DNA of 64,000 bases from Enterobacter cloacae complex sp. R_G8 (GCF_024599795.1 NZ_CP102246.1:372001-436000); one strand, 5' to 3'; positions 47,485 through 59,786 are shown, counted from the first letter of the stretch. Notes: generated by a model from the sequence alone, not told the origin. Translations and numbers: made by a program.

Positions 47485-49908
47485 ATGAAAACAAAACTTT
47501 CCTGGTTATGTGCAGTGGCAATGGGGATGAGTACGCTCCCCGCAACAATGGCTAACGCAGCGCCTGATAACGTCGCGGCCACGCCAGCTCCTACGGTGCC
47601 TGTGGTTGCGCAAGCGACCGAACCGGTTGTCACGGCGGCGCCCGGGCAGACAGAAAACCTGGTGCCCAACCAGCCGACAGCGGGCAACACCTTGCCGGCA
47701 GATACGCAGGTTGTGGGGCAGGTGATGCCGGGCGTGCGGGGCGCTAACGCGCCGGTTGTCGCGGAGAATGCGCCGTCACGAGACGTGAAGCTCACCTTTG
47801 CGCAGATTGCGCCGCCTCCGGGCAGCATGGTGCTGCGCGGCGTTAACCCTGACGGCGGTATCGAGTTTGGCATGCGCAGCGATGAGGTTGTCTCTAACGC
47901 AGTGCTGAATCTCGAGTATACCCCGTCGCCATCGCTGTTGCCGACGCAGTCTCAGCTGAAGGTCTACCTCAATGATGAGCTGATGGACGTTCTGCCGGTC
48001 ACCAAAGAGCAGTTGGGCAAGAAAACCCTGGCGCAGGTGCCGATCAACCCTCTGTTTATCACCGACTTTAACCGTATCCGTCTGGAATTTGTGGGCCACT
48101 ACCGTGACGTCTGCGAAAACCCGGCCAGCAACACGCTGTGGATGGATATCGGGCGTAACTCATCGCTGCAGATGACCTACCAGTCTCTGGCGCTGAAAAA
48201 CGATCTCTCAGCGTTCCCGGTGCCGTTCTTCGATCCGCGCGATAACCGTCCGCTCACCCTGCCGATGGTCTTTGCCTCCTCTCCGGATGTGACGGAACAA
48301 CGCGCGGCGACCATTGTGGCCTCCTGGTTCGGCTCCCGTTCCGGCTGGCGCGGGCAGAACTTCCCGGTCATGTACGACAAAATCCCTGACAGAAATGCCA
48401 TCATCTTCGCCACCAATGCGAAGCGTCCTGCATTCCTGCGCGAGCACCCGGACGTCAAAGCCCCGACCATTGAGATGATTAGCCACCCGGACAACCCGTA
48501 TGTGAAGCTGCTGGTGGTCTTTGGCCGTGACGAAAAAGACCTGGTGCAGGCGGCAAAAGCGATTGCGCAGGGGAATATCCTGTTCCGCGGCAGCAGCGTG
48601 GTGGTCGATGAGGTCAAGCCGCTGCTGGCACGTAAACCGTATGACGCACCAAACTGGGTGCGTACCGACCGGGCAGTGACCTTCGGTGAGCTGAAAACCT
48701 ACGAAGAGCAGCTGCAGGCGACGGGGCTTGAGCCATCGCCTATCAGCCTGTCGCTGAACCTGCCGCCGGACCTGTATCTGCTGCGGACCAACGGCATTGA
48801 TATCAACCTGAACTACCGTTACACCGCGCCGTCAACCAAAGACAGCTCGCGCATGGATATCAGCCTGAACAACCAGTTCCTGCAATCCTTTAGCCTGACC
48901 AGCACCCAGGACACTAACCGGCTGATGCTCCGTCTGCCGGTATTGCAGGGGCTGCTGGATGGTAAGACCGATGTCTCTATCCCGGCGCTGAAGCTCGGGG
49001 CGATAAACCAGTTGCGCTTTAATTTCCAGTACATGAACCCACTGCCTGGCGGCTCGGTGGACAACTGCATCACCTTCCAGCAGGTGCAGAACCACGTCGT
49101 GATTGGCGATGAGTCGACCATCGACTTCTCGAAGTACTATCACTTCCTCGCGATGCCGGATCTGCGGGCATTTGCCAACGCGGGCTTCCCGTTCAGCCGC
49201 ATGGCGGACCTGTCTGAATCCATTGTTGTGATGCCAAAAGCGCCAAACGAAGAGCAGGTGACCACCCTGCTGGACACCATGGCGACCGTGGGCGCGCAAA
49301 CGGGCCTGCCGGCGATTAACGTCACGTTGACTGACGATGGTGCGCAAATCCAGAACAAAGATGCAGACATCATGGTGATCGGGACCATCCCGGATAAGCT
49401 CAAAGATGAGAAGCGTGTCGATCTGCTGGTTCAGGCTGCTCAGTCCTGGGTTAACACGCCGCTGCGTCAGACCCAGTTCCCGAGCATCATGCCGGATATC
49501 AACGATCGTAAAGCCAGCGCGCAAACGGCGGTAACGTCTCAGGGCGCGATGGCGGCCGTGGTCGGTTTCCAGTCACCGTACAACGATCAGCGTAGCGTCA
49601 TTGCCCTGCTGGCAGACAGCCCGCGCGGCTATGAACTGCTCAACAGCGCGATGAACGACAGCGGTAAACGTGCCTCCATGTTCGGTTCTGTCTCGGTGAT
49701 CCGTGAGTCGGGCGTCAACAGCCTGCGCGTGGGCGATGTGTACTATGTAGGCCATCTGCCATGGTTCGAACGTCTGTGGTATGCGCTCTCTAACCATCCG
49801 GTTCTGCTGGCTATCCTGGCCGCCGTCAGCGTGGTGTTGCTGGCCTGGGTGCTGTGGCGTCTGCTGCGAATCATCAGCCGTCGTCGCCTGAATCCGGATC
49901 ATGAGTAA
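47485..49908 (+). CDS. bcsB: Cellulose synthase periplasmic subunit BcsB
   Basis: 807 residues from ATG 47485 (E. coli 779). A signal peptide (about 25 residues) is followed by a Pro/Ala/Val/Thr-rich segment at about 25-85, longer than in E. coli. Alternating carbohydrate-binding and flavodoxin-like domains follow, with a C-terminal membrane anchor (VLLAILAAVSVVLLAWVLW) that packs on BcsA. It guides the glucan through the periplasm. It starts ten bases after bcsA. Confidence 0.97.
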   Translation: MKTKLSWLCAVAMGMSTLPATMANAAPDNVAATPAPTVPVVAQATEPVVTAAPGQTENLVPNQPTAGNTLPADTQVVGQVMPGVRGANAPVVAENAPSRDVKLTFAQIAPPPGSMVLRGVNPDGGIEFGMRSDEVVSNAVLNLEYTPSPSLLPTQSQLKVYLNDELMDVLPVTKEQLGKKTLAQVPINPLFITDFNRIRLEFVGHYRDVCENPASNTLWMDIGRNSSLQMTYQSLALKNDLSAFPVPFFDPRDNRPLTLPMVFASSPDVTEQRAATIVASWFGSRSGWRGQNFPVMYDKIPDRNAIIFATNAKRPAFLREHPDVKAPTIEMISHPDNPYVKLLVVFGRDEKDLVQAAKAIAQGNILFRGSSVVVDEVKPLLARKPYDAPNWVRTDRAVTFGELKTYEEQLQATGLEPSPISLSLNLPPDLYLLRTNGIDINLNYRYTAPSTKDSSRMDISLNNQFLQSFSLTSTQDTNRLMLRLPVLQGLLDGKTDVSIPALKLGAINQLRFNFQYMNPLPGGSVDNCITFQQVQNHVVIGDESTIDFSKYYHFLAMPDLRAFANAGFPFSRMADLSESIVVMPKAPNEEQVTTLLDTMATVGAQTGLPAINVTLTDDGAQIQNKDADIMVIGTIPDKLKDEKRVDLLVQAAQSWVNTPLRQTQFPSIMPDINDRKASAQTAVTSQGAMAAVVGFQSPYNDQRSVIALLADSPRGYELLNSAMNDSGKRASMFGSVSVIRESGVNSLRVGDVYYVGHLPWFERLWYALSNHPVLLAILAAVSVVLLAWVLWRLLRIISRRRLNPDHE

Positions 49909-49911
49909 GAT

Positions 49912-51018
49912 GTGATGAAAGCCTTTCGCTGGTGTGTAGTCGGATTGATGCTGGCGGTGACGCCTCTTCGTGCCGCCTGCACCTGGCCTGCCTGGGAGCA
50001 GTTTAAACAGGATTACATCAGCGAGGGCGGGCGGGTCATTGACCCCAGTGACACGCGTAAAATCACCACCTCGGAAGGGCAAAGTTACGCGCTGTTCTTT
50101 GCCCTGGCCGCGAATGACCGTAAAGCGTTCGACCAGGTGCTGGCATGGACGCGGGATAATCTTGCCGGTGGGCATCTCGACGACACGCTACCCGCCTGGC
50201 TATGGGGACAGAAAGACAAAGAGAACTGGGCGGTCATCGACACCAATTCCGCCTCGGATGCCGATGTCTGGATTGCCTGGTCACTGCTTGAAGCGGGCCG
50301 GTTATGGAAAGACGCCGACTACACCCGCACGGGTAAGGCGCTACTCAAACGCATTGCCCGCGAGGAAGTGGTGAAAGTACCCGGTCTCGGCCTGATGTTG
50401 CTCCCGGGTAAAGTGGGTTTTGCCGATGAAAACGTCTGGCGTTTTAACCCCAGCTATCTTCCGCCTCAGCTGGCGAGCTATTTCACGCGTTTTGGTGCCC
50501 CGTGGACTACCCTGCGTGAAACCAATCTGCGCTTGCTGCTGGAGAGTGCGCCAAAAGGCTTTTCGCCGGACTGGGTGCAATACCAGAAAAACAAAGGCTG
50601 GCGGTTAAAGCAGGATCCGCCGCTGGTGGGAGGATACGATGCTATCCGCGTCTATCTTTGGGTGGGGATGATGAGCGATAACGATCCCCAGAAAGCCCGG
50701 CTACTGGCACGTTTCCAGCCGATGGCCGCCACGACAATAAAACAGGGTGTTCCGCCGGAGAAAGTGGATGTGGCGAGCGGGAAACGCACGGGCAATGGCC
50801 CGGTCGGCTTCTCTGCTGCCATGCTGCCTTTTTTACAGCAGCGTGACGCGCAGGCCGTTCAGCGTCAGCGTGTGGCTGACCATTTTCCCGGTAACAATGC
50901 CTATTACAGTTATGTACTGACTCTCTTTGGACAAGGATGGGATCAGCATCGTTTTCGCTTCACCACAAAAGGTGAATTAATACCGGATTGGGGCCAGGAA
51001 TGCGCAAGTTCACAGTAA
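49912..51018 (+). CDS. bcsZ: Periplasmic endo-1,4-beta-glucanase BcsZ
   Basis: 368 residues if GTG 49912 is used, equal to E. coli; ATG 49915 gives 367. A signal peptide ending RAA|CTW is followed by the GH8 domain with catalytic Glu55 (TSEGQSY) and Asp243 (GGYDAIR) and signature [19 protein letters not shown]. It trims cellulose in the periplasm and affects export. The 3' end overlaps bcsC by 19 bases. It is clearly distinct in sequence from the GH8 gene at 39283, which is shorter and lacks the WAVIDTN segment. Confidence 0.97.
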   Translation: MMKAFRWCVVGLMLAVTPLRAACTWPAWEQFKQDYISEGGRVIDPSDTRKITTSEGQSYALFFALAANDRKAFDQVLAWTRDNLAGGHLDDTLPAWLWGQKDKENWAVIDTNSASDADVWIAWSLLEAGRLWKDADYTRTGKALLKRIAREEVVKVPGLGLMLLPGKVGFADENVWRFNPSYLPPQLASYFTRFGAPWTTLRETNLRLLLESAPKGFSPDWVQYQKNKGWRLKQDPPLVGGYDAIRVYLWVGMMSDNDPQKARLLARFQPMAATTIKQGVPPEKVDVASGKRTGNGPVGFSAAMLPFLQQRDAQAVQRQRVADHFPGNNAYYSYVLTLFGQGWDQHRFRFTTKGELIPDWGQECASSQ

Positions 51019-54000
51019 ATCTACTCAGTTTATCGCTTGGCCTGGCGCTGATGCCGCTGGCTCAGGCCGTCAACTCCCCGCAGCAGCAACAGCTGCTGGA
51101 ACAGGTGCGCCTGGGGGAATCGACGCAGCGTGAGGATTTGGTGCGTCAGTCGCTCTATCGTCTTGAGCTGATTGACCCCAACAACCCTGACGTTATTGCC
51201 GCGCGTTTCCGCTACCTGCTTCGTCAGGGCGATAATGCCGGTGCGCAAAAAGAGCTGGATCGACTGAAAGGGATCGCACCCGGTTCCAGTGCGTATCAGT
51301 CCTCACGCAATACCATGCTGCTTTCCACGCCGGATGGCCGCCAGCAGTTACAGCAGGCCCGCTTACTCGCCACGACGGGTCACACCCAGGAGGCGATTGC
51401 CGCCTATGACAAGCTGTTCGACGGCAACCCGCCGGGCGGCGATGTGGCGACGGAATACTGGAATGTGGTGGCGAAAGATCCTGCCCGCCGCAATGCGGCC
51501 ATTAATCAGCTGAAGAAGATTAACAGCAGCAGTCCTGGCAATACGCAACTGCAGTCGACGCTGGCCCAGCTGCTGTTCCAGACCGGACGCCGTGATGAAG
51601 GGTTTGCGGTGCTGCAGGAGATGGCCAAATCCAGCAATGGCCGCAGCCAGGCGTCGGATATGTGGTATGAGCAGATCAAAGACCAGCCGGTCAGCAGCGC
51701 CAGCGTCTCTGCGCTGCAAAAATACCTGAGCGTGTTCAGTGACGGCGAGAACGTAGCGGCAGCGCGTTCACAGCTTGAAGCGCAGCAGAAACAGCTCGCC
51801 GACCCCACCTTCCGTGCCAAAGCGCAAGGCCTGGCGGCGGTTAATGCCGGGCAGGGTGATAAGGCGGTGGCGGAGCTGCAAAAGGCGGTCAGCGCAAACC
51901 ACGCTGACAGCGAAGCCGTTGGCGCGCTGGGTCAGGCTTATTCCCAGAAAGGTGACCGCGCTCGCGCGGTGGCACAGTTTGAAAAGGCGATCGCCCTCGA
52001 TCCGCAGAGCGATAATCGCGGTAAATGGGACAGTTTGCTGAAGGTGAACCGCTACTGGCTGCTGATCCAGCAGGGGGATGCGGCGCTGAAAGCGAATAAT
52101 CCGGCGCAGGCGGAACGCTACTATCAGCAGGCGCGCAATATCGACAATAGCGACAGTTATGCGGTGCTGGGGCTGGGTGATGCCGCAGCGGCGCGTAAAG
52201 ATAACGAAGCGGCCGAGCGCTATTATCGCCAGGCGTTGCGTATGGACAGCGGTAACAGCAACGCGGTTCGCGGGCTGGCCAATATTTATCGTGCCCAGTC
52301 GCCAGAGAAAGCCTCGCAGTTTATCCAGTCGCTCTCCGCCAGCCAGCGTCGCAGCATCGATGATATTGAACGTAGCCTGACCAACGAACAGCTCTCCGCG
52401 CAGGCTGAGCAGCTGGAGAACCAGGGCAAATACGCTCAGGCCGCCGGGATTCAGCGCCGTCGTCTGGCGCTCTCTCCAGGCGACGTGTGGATCACCTATC
52501 GCCTGTCGCGCGATCTCTACAGAGCAGGCCAGCGCAGCCAGGCGGATACCCTGATGCGTCAGCTTGCCAGCCAGAAACCGACCGACCCGGACCAGGTGTA
52601 TGCTAACGGGCTCTATCTTTCCGGAAACGATCAGGATCGCGCCGCGCTGGCCCATCTGGAGACGCTGCCGCGTAGCCAGTGGAACGGCAATATTCAGGAG
52701 CTCGCCGATCGTCTGCAAAGCAATCAGGTGCTTGAAACCGCCAACCGCCTGCGCGACAGCGGCAAAGAGCAGGAGGCGGAAAATCTTCTGCGTCAGCAAC
52801 CTGCCTCCACCCGTATCGACTTAACCCTGGCGGACTGGGCGCAGCAGCGTGGCGATCTCAACGCGGCGAAAACGGCTTACAGCGGCGTGCTGCAGCGTGA
52901 GCCGCAAAACGAAGATGCGATCCTCGGTCTGACTGAAATCTACAGCGCGCAGGGCGACAAGGCCGCTGCACGCGCCGAGCTGGCGAAACTGCCTGCGGCG
53001 CAAAACGGCCAGCCGTTGTCGCTCAATATGCAGCGCCGCATCGCGATGGCGCAGGCGGGGTTGGGCGATTCCACTGCCGCAGAACAGACGTTCAACAGCA
53101 TCATACCGCAGGCTAAATCGCAGCCTGCATCGATGGAAAACGCGCTGGTGCTGCGTGATGCGGCCCGTTTTCAGGCGCAAAACGGCCAGCCTCAGCAGGC
53201 GCTGGAGACCTATAAAGATGCGATGGTCTCCTCGGGTATCACCACCACCCGTCCAGCCGATAATGACAGCTTTACGCGCCTGACGCGTAACGATGAAAAA
53301 GATGACTGGCTGAAACGCGGCGTGCGTAGCGATGCCGGTGATTTATACCGCCAGCAGGATGTTAACGTCACGCTGCAGCACGATTACTGGGGCTCCAGCG
53401 GCACGGGCGGCTACTCCGATCTGAAAGCGCACACCACCATGCTGCAGGTGGATGCGCCGCTCTCTGATGGACGGATGTTCTTCCGCAGCGATCTGGTCAA
53501 TATGGATGCCGGTTCGTTTGCCACCAACAACGGCACCTACGATCCCAAATGGGGTACCTGTGCCGAAACGCCGTGCCGCGGCAACACCAACCAGACGTCA
53601 AATGGCGCAAGCGTGGCCGTAGGCTGGCAGAATAAAACCTGGGCATGGGATATCGGCACCACGCCGATGGGCTTTGACGTCGTCGACGTGGTGGGCGGCG
53701 TCAGTTACAGCAGCGATCTCGGTCCTATCGGCTATACCGTTAACGCTCATCGTCGTCCGATCTCCAGCTCGCTGCTGGCCTTCGCCGGGCAAAAAGATAC
53801 CAACACCGGCACCACCTGGGGCGGCGTGCGCGCCACCGGTGGTGGCGTGAGCATAAGCTATGACAAAGGTGAGGCGAACGGCATCTGGTCAAGCCTGAAC
53901 GCGGAATCGCTGACGGGCAAAAATGTGGAAGATAACTGGCGCGTCCGCTGGATGACCGGTTACTACTACAAGCTCATTAATAAAAACAACGAGCGCCTGA

Positions 54001-54482
54001 CGGTCGGCGTCTCCAATATGCTCTGGCACTACGACAAAGATCTGAGCGGCTATACCCTGGGTCAGGGGGGATATTACAGTCCGCAGGAGTATGTCTCCTT
54101 CGCGCTGCCGGTGACCTGGCGTAAACGCACGGAGAACTGGTCCTGGGAGCTGGGCGGGTCTGTATCCTGGTCTCACTCTAAAACCAACGATGTGCTGCGC
54201 TATCCGATTCAGGGACTTATCCCTGTCGATGAGCCAGGCCGCTATACCGACAGAGGCGATATGGAAACCGGCAGCAGTTCTTCCGGCACCGGTTATACCG
54301 CGCGGGCCATTATCGAGCGCCGGGTGACGTCCAACTGGTTTGTTGGGCTGGGTGTGGACATTCAGGAAGCGAAAGACTATACCCCAAGCCATGCGCTGCT
54401 TTATGTTCGCTACTCCGCCGCAGGCTGGCAGGGCGATATGGACTTACCGCCGCAGCCGCTTATTCCGTATGCGGACTGGTAA
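51000..54482 (+). CDS. bcsC: Cellulose export outer-membrane protein BcsC
   Basis: 1160 residues from ATG 51000 (E. coli 1157). A signal peptide (about 25 residues) is followed by a long array of tetratricopeptide repeats (roughly residues 40-780) such as [22 protein letters not shown]-terminal 16-strand outer-membrane beta-barrel ends [10 protein letters not shown]. The TPR part spans the periplasm and binds peptidoglycan and BcsB; the barrel exports cellulose. It is the last gene of the bcs operon and overlaps bcsZ by 19 bases. Confidence 0.97.
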   Translation: MRKFTVNLLSLSLGLALMPLAQAVNSPQQQQLLEQVRLGESTQREDLVRQSLYRLELIDPNNPDVIAARFRYLLRQGDNAGAQKELDRLKGIAPGSSAYQSSRNTMLLSTPDGRQQLQQARLLATTGHTQEAIAAYDKLFDGNPPGGDVATEYWNVVAKDPARRNAAINQLKKINSSSPGNTQLQSTLAQLLFQTGRRDEGFAVLQEMAKSSNGRSQASDMWYEQIKDQPVSSASVSALQKYLSVFSDGENVAAARSQLEAQQKQLADPTFRAKAQGLAAVNAGQGDKAVAELQKAVSANHADSEAVGALGQAYSQKGDRARAVAQFEKAIALDPQSDNRGKWDSLLKVNRYWLLIQQGDAALKANNPAQAERYYQQARNIDNSDSYAVLGLGDAAAARKDNEAAERYYRQALRMDSGNSNAVRGLANIYRAQSPEKASQFIQSLSASQRRSIDDIERSLTNEQLSAQAEQLENQGKYAQAAGIQRRRLALSPGDVWITYRLSRDLYRAGQRSQADTLMRQLASQKPTDPDQVYANGLYLSGNDQDRAALAHLETLPRSQWNGNIQELADRLQSNQVLETANRLRDSGKEQEAENLLRQQPASTRIDLTLADWAQQRGDLNAAKTAYSGVLQREPQNEDAILGLTEIYSAQGDKAAARAELAKLPAAQNGQPLSLNMQRRIAMAQAGLGDSTAAEQTFNSIIPQAKSQPASMENALVLRDAARFQAQNGQPQQALETYKDAMVSSGITTTRPADNDSFTRLTRNDEKDDWLKRGVRSDAGDLYRQQDVNVTLQHDYWGSSGTGGYSDLKAHTTMLQVDAPLSDGRMFFRSDLVNMDAGSFATNNGTYDPKWGTCAETPCRGNTNQTSNGASVAVGWQNKTWAWDIGTTPMGFDVVDVVGGVSYSSDLGPIGYTVNAHRRPISSSLLAFAGQKDTNTGTTWGGVRATGGGVSISYDKGEANGIWSSLNAESLTGKNVEDNWRVRWMTGYYYKLINKNNERLTVGVSNMLWHYDKDLSGYTLGQGGYYSPQEYVSFALPVTWRKRTENWSWELGGSVSWSHSKTNDVLRYPIQGLIPVDEPGRYTDRGDMETGSSSSGTGYTARAIIERRVTSNWFVGLGVDIQEAKDYTPSHALLYVRYSAAGWQGDMDLPPQPLIPYADW

Positions 54483-54535
54483 TCGGATTTAACTTAATCC
54501 ATTTGTAAGTCTCTCTTAAAAGTGCAGCGATCGGG

Positions 54536-54572
54536 TATACTCAGGCGCGCCAGGTTTACACCCTGGTGCGCC
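54536..54572 (+). promoter_or_regulatory. pdeK promoter -10 and leader hairpin
   Basis: TATACT at 54536 is followed by an 11-bp stem, GGCGCGCCAGG / CCTGGTGCGCC (one G-U pair, 7-base loop), at 54544-54572. It lies 18 bases before the pdeK ribosome site GGAGAG at 54591. It could be a leader structure or an operator; there is no U-run, so a terminator for bcsC is unlikely. The -35 is weak. Confidence 0.5.
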
Positions 54573-54601
54573 CTGCGCTTCGAGTTCTGTGGAGAGTCAT
54601 T

Positions 54602-56608
54602 TTGCGTGTCAGCCGTTCCTTAACGATCAAACAGATGGCGATGGTTTCTGCCGTCACAATGCTGTTTGTACTGCTATTTTGCGTAATTTTGCTGTTTCAT
54701 TCCGTGCAGCAGAATCGCTATAACACGGCTACACAATTAGAAAGTATTGCCCGCTCGGTGCGTGGCCCGCTCTCTGCTTCGATTCTGAAAGGCGATATTC
54801 CCGAAGCGGAAACCATTTTAAAACGCATTCAGCCTGCGGGCGTCGTCAGCCGCGCAGACGTGGTGCTGCCTAACCAGTTCCAGGCGCTGCGGATGAGTTT
54901 TATCCCTGAACGTCCCGTCCCGATGATGGTGATGCGTCTGTTTGAGCTGCCGGTACAAATTTCGCTCCCCATCTACTCGCTTGAACGCCCTGCGAATCCG
55001 CAGCCGCTGGCTTATCTTGTCCTGCAGGCGGACTCGTATCGCATGTATAAGTTCGTCATGAGCTGGTTTATCACGTTAGTGACCACTTGCTTACTTATGA
55101 CGCTGATCCTCAGCGTGGCGCTGACCTGGTGCATTAACCGGCTGATTGTTCATCCACTGCGCCGTATCGCCCGGGAGCTAAACTCCCTTTCTCCCCAGGA
55201 TCAGATGGGACATCAGCTTGAGCTACCGCGCCTTCATCATGACGATGAGATCGGCATGCTGGTGCGCAGCTACAACCTCAACCAGCAGCGCATTCAGCGT
55301 CAGCAGGATGAACTGAACAGTAGCGCCACCCGTTTCCCGGTGTCGGAGCTCCCCAATAAAGCGTTTCTGATGGCGATGCTGGAGCAGACCGTGGCCCGCC
55401 AGCAGACCACCGCGTTGATGGTCATCGCCTGTGAGACCCTGCAGGATACCGCTGGCGTTCTCAAGGAGAGCCAGCGTGAAATGCTGCTGCTGACGCTGGT
55501 GGAAAAGGTCAAATCTGTTCTTGCGCCGCGCATGGTGCTGACCCAGGTCAGCGGTTATGACCTGGTGGTGATTGCAAACGGCGTGAAAGAGCCGTGGCAT
55601 GCCATCACACTAGGTCAGCAAGTACTCACTGTCATTAATGAGCGGCTGCCCATTCAGGGTATCCAGCTTCGCCCCAGCGCCAGTATTGGCATTGCGATGT
55701 TCTACGGCGATCTGACCGCAGAACAGCTTTATCGCCGCGCCTTCTCGGCGGCCTTTACCGCCCGCCGCAAAGGGAAAAACCAGATCCAGTTCTTCGACCC
55801 GGAACAGATGGAAAAGGCGCAGCAGCGTCTGACGGAAGAGAGCGACATCCTCACCGCGCTGGATAACCACCAGTTTGCCCTCTGGCTGCAGCCGCAGGTC
55901 AACTTGCTGACGGGTGAAGTGAAAAGCGCGGAAGCGTTGCTGCGTGTGCAACAGCCGGATGGCTCCTGGGAGCTACCGGAAGGGTTGATCGACCGCATCG
56001 AATCCTGCGGCCTGATGGTCACCGTCGGCTACTGGGTGCTTGAGGAGTCCTGCCGCCAGCTCGCCGCCTGGCAGGAGCGTGGCGTGAACCTGCCGCTGTC
56101 GGTCAATCTCTCTGCCCTGCAGCTGATGCATCCGACCATGGTCTCGGAGATGCTGGAGCTCATCAATCGCTACCGGATCCAGCCGGATACGCTGATTCTG
56201 GAAGTAACGGAAAGCCGCCGTATCGACGACCCGAATGAGGCGGTCGCGATACTGAAACCGCTGCGTAACGCCGGTATTCGCATTGCGCTGGATGATTTTG
56301 GGATGGGCTATGCCGGACTGCGTCAGCTCCAGCACATGAAAACGCTGCCGGTGGATGTTCTGAAAATCGACAAAGCGTTTGTGGAAGGGTTGCCGGAAGA
56401 CAGCAGCATGGTGCAGGCCATTATCCAGATGGCGCGCAGCCTCAACCTGAATCTGATTGCCGAGGGCATCGAGACGGAAGCACAGCGCCGCTGGCTGGCT
56501 GACGCGGGTGTCGAGAAGGGCCAGGGCTTCCTGTTTGCCCGCGCCGTCCCGTCGGATGTCTTTGAACAGCGATACCTTTCAGGCGCTGGCAATAACGCAA
56601 AAGTGTAA
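54602..56608 (+). CDS. pdeK: c-di-GMP phosphodiesterase PdeK (YhjK/HmsP-like)
   Basis: 668 residues from TTG 54602; GGAGAG ends five bases before it and the family N-terminus [10 protein letters not shown] follows. A GTG at 54566 would add 12 residues but lies in the hairpin. Two membrane helices (about 13-33 and 155-180) flank a periplasmic sensor, followed by HAMP, a degenerate GGDEF domain (SGYDL at the active site), and an EAL domain with AEALLR, NLSALQL, EVTESR, DDFG and EGIETE. It probably degrades c-di-GMP near the synthase; activity is inferred. Confidence 0.92.
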   Translation: MRVSRSLTIKQMAMVSAVTMLFVLLFCVILLFHSVQQNRYNTATQLESIARSVRGPLSASILKGDIPEAETILKRIQPAGVVSRADVVLPNQFQALRMSFIPERPVPMMVMRLFELPVQISLPIYSLERPANPQPLAYLVLQADSYRMYKFVMSWFITLVTTCLLMTLILSVALTWCINRLIVHPLRRIARELNSLSPQDQMGHQLELPRLHHDDEIGMLVRSYNLNQQRIQRQQDELNSSATRFPVSELPNKAFLMAMLEQTVARQQTTALMVIACETLQDTAGVLKESQREMLLLTLVEKVKSVLAPRMVLTQVSGYDLVVIANGVKEPWHAITLGQQVLTVINERLPIQGIQLRPSASIGIAMFYGDLTAEQLYRRAFSAAFTARRKGKNQIQFFDPEQMEKAQQRLTEESDILTALDNHQFALWLQPQVNLLTGEVKSAEALLRVQQPDGSWELPEGLIDRIESCGLMVTVGYWVLEESCRQLAAWQERGVNLPLSVNLSALQLMHPTMVSEMLELINRYRIQPDTLILEVTESRRIDDPNEAVAILKPLRNAGIRIALDDFGMGYAGLRQLQHMKTLPVDVLKIDKAFVEGLPEDSSMVQAIIQMARSLNLNLIAEGIETEAQRRWLADAGVEKGQGFLFARAVPSDVFEQRYLSGAGNNAKV

Positions 56609-56614
56609 TTTTGT

Positions 56615-56635
56615 TGCTGGCTTGTGCGAGCCAGC
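56615..56635. terminator. Hairpin after pdeK
   Basis: A perfect 7-bp stem, GCTGGCT / AGCCAGC, at 56616-56635 is followed by TCAAAGTTCTT. It lacks a proper U-run, so it is a weak terminator or an mRNA end hairpin. Confidence 0.35.
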
Positions 56636-56728
56636 TCAAAGTTCTTAACATTTGTGTTTCAAATTTGAACTGAGTTTATTTCTGTCCTGTTATGCGGGTG
56701 TTATTTTAGAGCCGCAGGTTAACCATAA

Positions 56729-58054
<1,326 letters not shown>

Positions 58055-58068
58055 TTTTCCGCTAAATA

Positions 58069-58094
58069 CCCGCATTCCCTTGTCGGAATGCGGG
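58069..58094 (+). terminator. Hairpin after dctA
   Basis: A perfect 10-bp stem, CCCGCATTCC / GGAATGCGGG with a 6-base loop, lies 14 bases after the dctA stop. There is no U-run, so it is more likely a 3' stabiliser than a strong terminator. Confidence 0.55.
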
Positions 58095-58222
58095 CTCCTG
58101 CGCATAATAACTGTTCGTACCTGTCATAATTCGACAAGATTTTTTTTGGGTATATTGCACTTCTCACCGTGACGTTTTGCCGAACGCGCGGTCTAATCGA
58201 CGTGTTTTCATCGTCATCTTTT

Positions 58223-58253
58223 AGAGTGAAGCGCGTCGCGAGACACTCTTTTT
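58223..58253 (+). terminator. Terminator-like hairpin in the yhjJ leader
   Basis: AGAGTG / CACTCT with an inner GCG / CGC stem is followed by TTTTT. It sits 27 bases before the yhjJ start and directly before its AGGA ribosome site. It may end dctA readthrough or attenuate yhjJ. Confidence 0.45.
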
Positions 58254-58280
58254 AACCAGGAATGTTGATCAGGGGTTCAC

Positions 58281-59774
58281 ATGCAGGGCACAAAAATTCG
58301 ACTCTTAACCGGCGGTTTGCTGATGATGGCAGCAGCCAGTTATGTGCAGGCAGATGCGCTCCAGCCAGACCCGGCCTGGCAACAAGGGACCCTGGCGAAT
58401 GGTTTTCAGTGGCAGGTGTTAGCCACACCGCAGCGTCCCAGCGATCGTATTGAAATCCGTCTGTCTGTGAATACCGGCTCCCTCACTGAAAGCACCCAGC
58501 AGACCGGCTTTAGCCATTTTATTCCCCGACTGGCGCTCACCCAGAGCGGCAGTTTACAGGCTGTTCAGGTGCGTTCGCTCTGGCAGCAGGGCATCGACCC
58601 GAAGCGTCCATTGCCGCCGGCCGTTGTGTCGTATGACTACACCATGTTTAACCTGAGCCTGCCGAATAACCGCAACGATCTGCTTAAAGAAGCGCTTACG
58701 TATCTCTCCGATGCCACCGGCAATCTGGCGATTACGCCGGAAACCGTCAATTATGCGTTGCGCAACAGCGATATGGTCGCGACCTGGCCGACAGACACCA
58801 AAGAGGGCTGGTGGCGCTATCGCCTGAAAGGCTCAGCGCTGCTTGGACACGATCCGGCAGAGCCACTGAAACAGCCGGTGGATGCTGAGCAGGTAAAATC
58901 GTTCTATCAGAAATGGTACACCCCGGACGCGATGACGTTGATCGTGGTCGGGAATGTGGACAGCCGCGCGGTGGTAGAGCAGATTAACAAAGCCTTTGGC
59001 GAGCTGAAAGGCAAGCGTGAAACGCCAGCCCCCGTCCCGACGCTCTCTCCGCTGCGTACCGAGCCTGTCAGCATCACCACTGACGCCGTGCGTCAGGATC
59101 GACTCTCCATGATGTGGGACACCGCCTGGCAGCCTATCCGTGAATCCGCCGCGCTGTTGCGCTACTGGCGTGCCGATCTGACGCGTGAAGCGCTGTTCTG
59201 GCACGTTCAGCAGACCCTCAGTAAGAACGGTGTGAAGAATATTGCTCTGGGCTTTGACTGCCGTGTGCTGTTCCAGCGCGCGCAGTGCGCCATTAATATC
59301 GAATCGCCCGGCGATAAGCTGAATGCCAATCTGGGCGTGGTGGCAAAAGAGCTGGCAAAAGTGCGCAAAGAGGGGCTGTCAGAAGATGAGTTCAACGCGC
59401 TGGTGGCGCAGAAAAAACTCGAACTGCAGAAGCTGTTTGCCACGTATGCCCGCGCCGATACTGACATCCTGATCAGCCAGCGTATTCGCTCGTTGCAGAA
59501 TCAGGTGGTGGACATCGCGCCGGAGCAGTACCAGAAGCTCCGTCAGGACTTCCTGAATGGGCTGACCGTCGATATGTTAAATCAGGATTTACGTCAGCAG
59601 CTGTCGCAGGATATGGGATTAGTCCTTCTGCAGCCGAAAGGCGAGCCGGAATACAACATGAAGGAGCTGCAGGCGACATGGGATTCAATCATGACCGCCG
59701 CGCCGCAACCAACCCAGGCGGCAACGTCTGATGATCTGCATCAGGACGCGACGGATATTCCGCAGGGGCAGTAA
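58281..59774 (+). CDS. yhjJ: Inactive M16-like peptidase homologue YhjJ
   Basis: 497 residues (E. coli 498). A signal peptide (about 24 residues, cleavage near VQA|DAL) is followed by two M16 (pitrilysin) domains. The zinc motif HxxEH expected near residue 79 is replaced by SHFIPR, so proteolytic activity is very unlikely. The protein is probably periplasmic and of unknown function, found next to dctA and kdgK in enteric bacteria. A REP-like palindrome separates it from convergent kdgK. Confidence 0.9.
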   Translation: MQGTKIRLLTGGLLMMAAASYVQADALQPDPAWQQGTLANGFQWQVLATPQRPSDRIEIRLSVNTGSLTESTQQTGFSHFIPRLALTQSGSLQAVQVRSLWQQGIDPKRPLPPAVVSYDYTMFNLSLPNNRNDLLKEALTYLSDATGNLAITPETVNYALRNSDMVATWPTDTKEGWWRYRLKGSALLGHDPAEPLKQPVDAEQVKSFYQKWYTPDAMTLIVVGNVDSRAVVEQINKAFGELKGKRETPAPVPTLSPLRTEPVSITTDAVRQDRLSMMWDTAWQPIRESAALLRYWRADLTREALFWHVQQTLSKNGVKNIALGFDCRVLFQRAQCAINIESPGDKLNANLGVVAKELAKVRKEGLSEDEFNALVAQKKLELQKLFATYARADTDILISQRIRSLQNQVVDIAPEQYQKLRQDFLNGLTVDMLNQDLRQQLSQDMGLVLLQPKGEPEYNMKELQATWDSIMTAAPQPTQAATSDDLHQDATDIPQGQ

Positions 59775-59786
59775 TCCTAAAAAATT

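Noticed and set aside
51768-52799. 343-codon open frame antisense to the bcsC TPR region
   Set aside because: Antisense of a repetitive Ala/Gln/Leu-rich gene; long frames there arise from codon bias. No ribosome site or homology seen.
54544-54572. Terminator of the bcs operon
   Set aside because: The stem is strong but no U-run follows, and it lies after a -10-like element within the probable pdeK leader.
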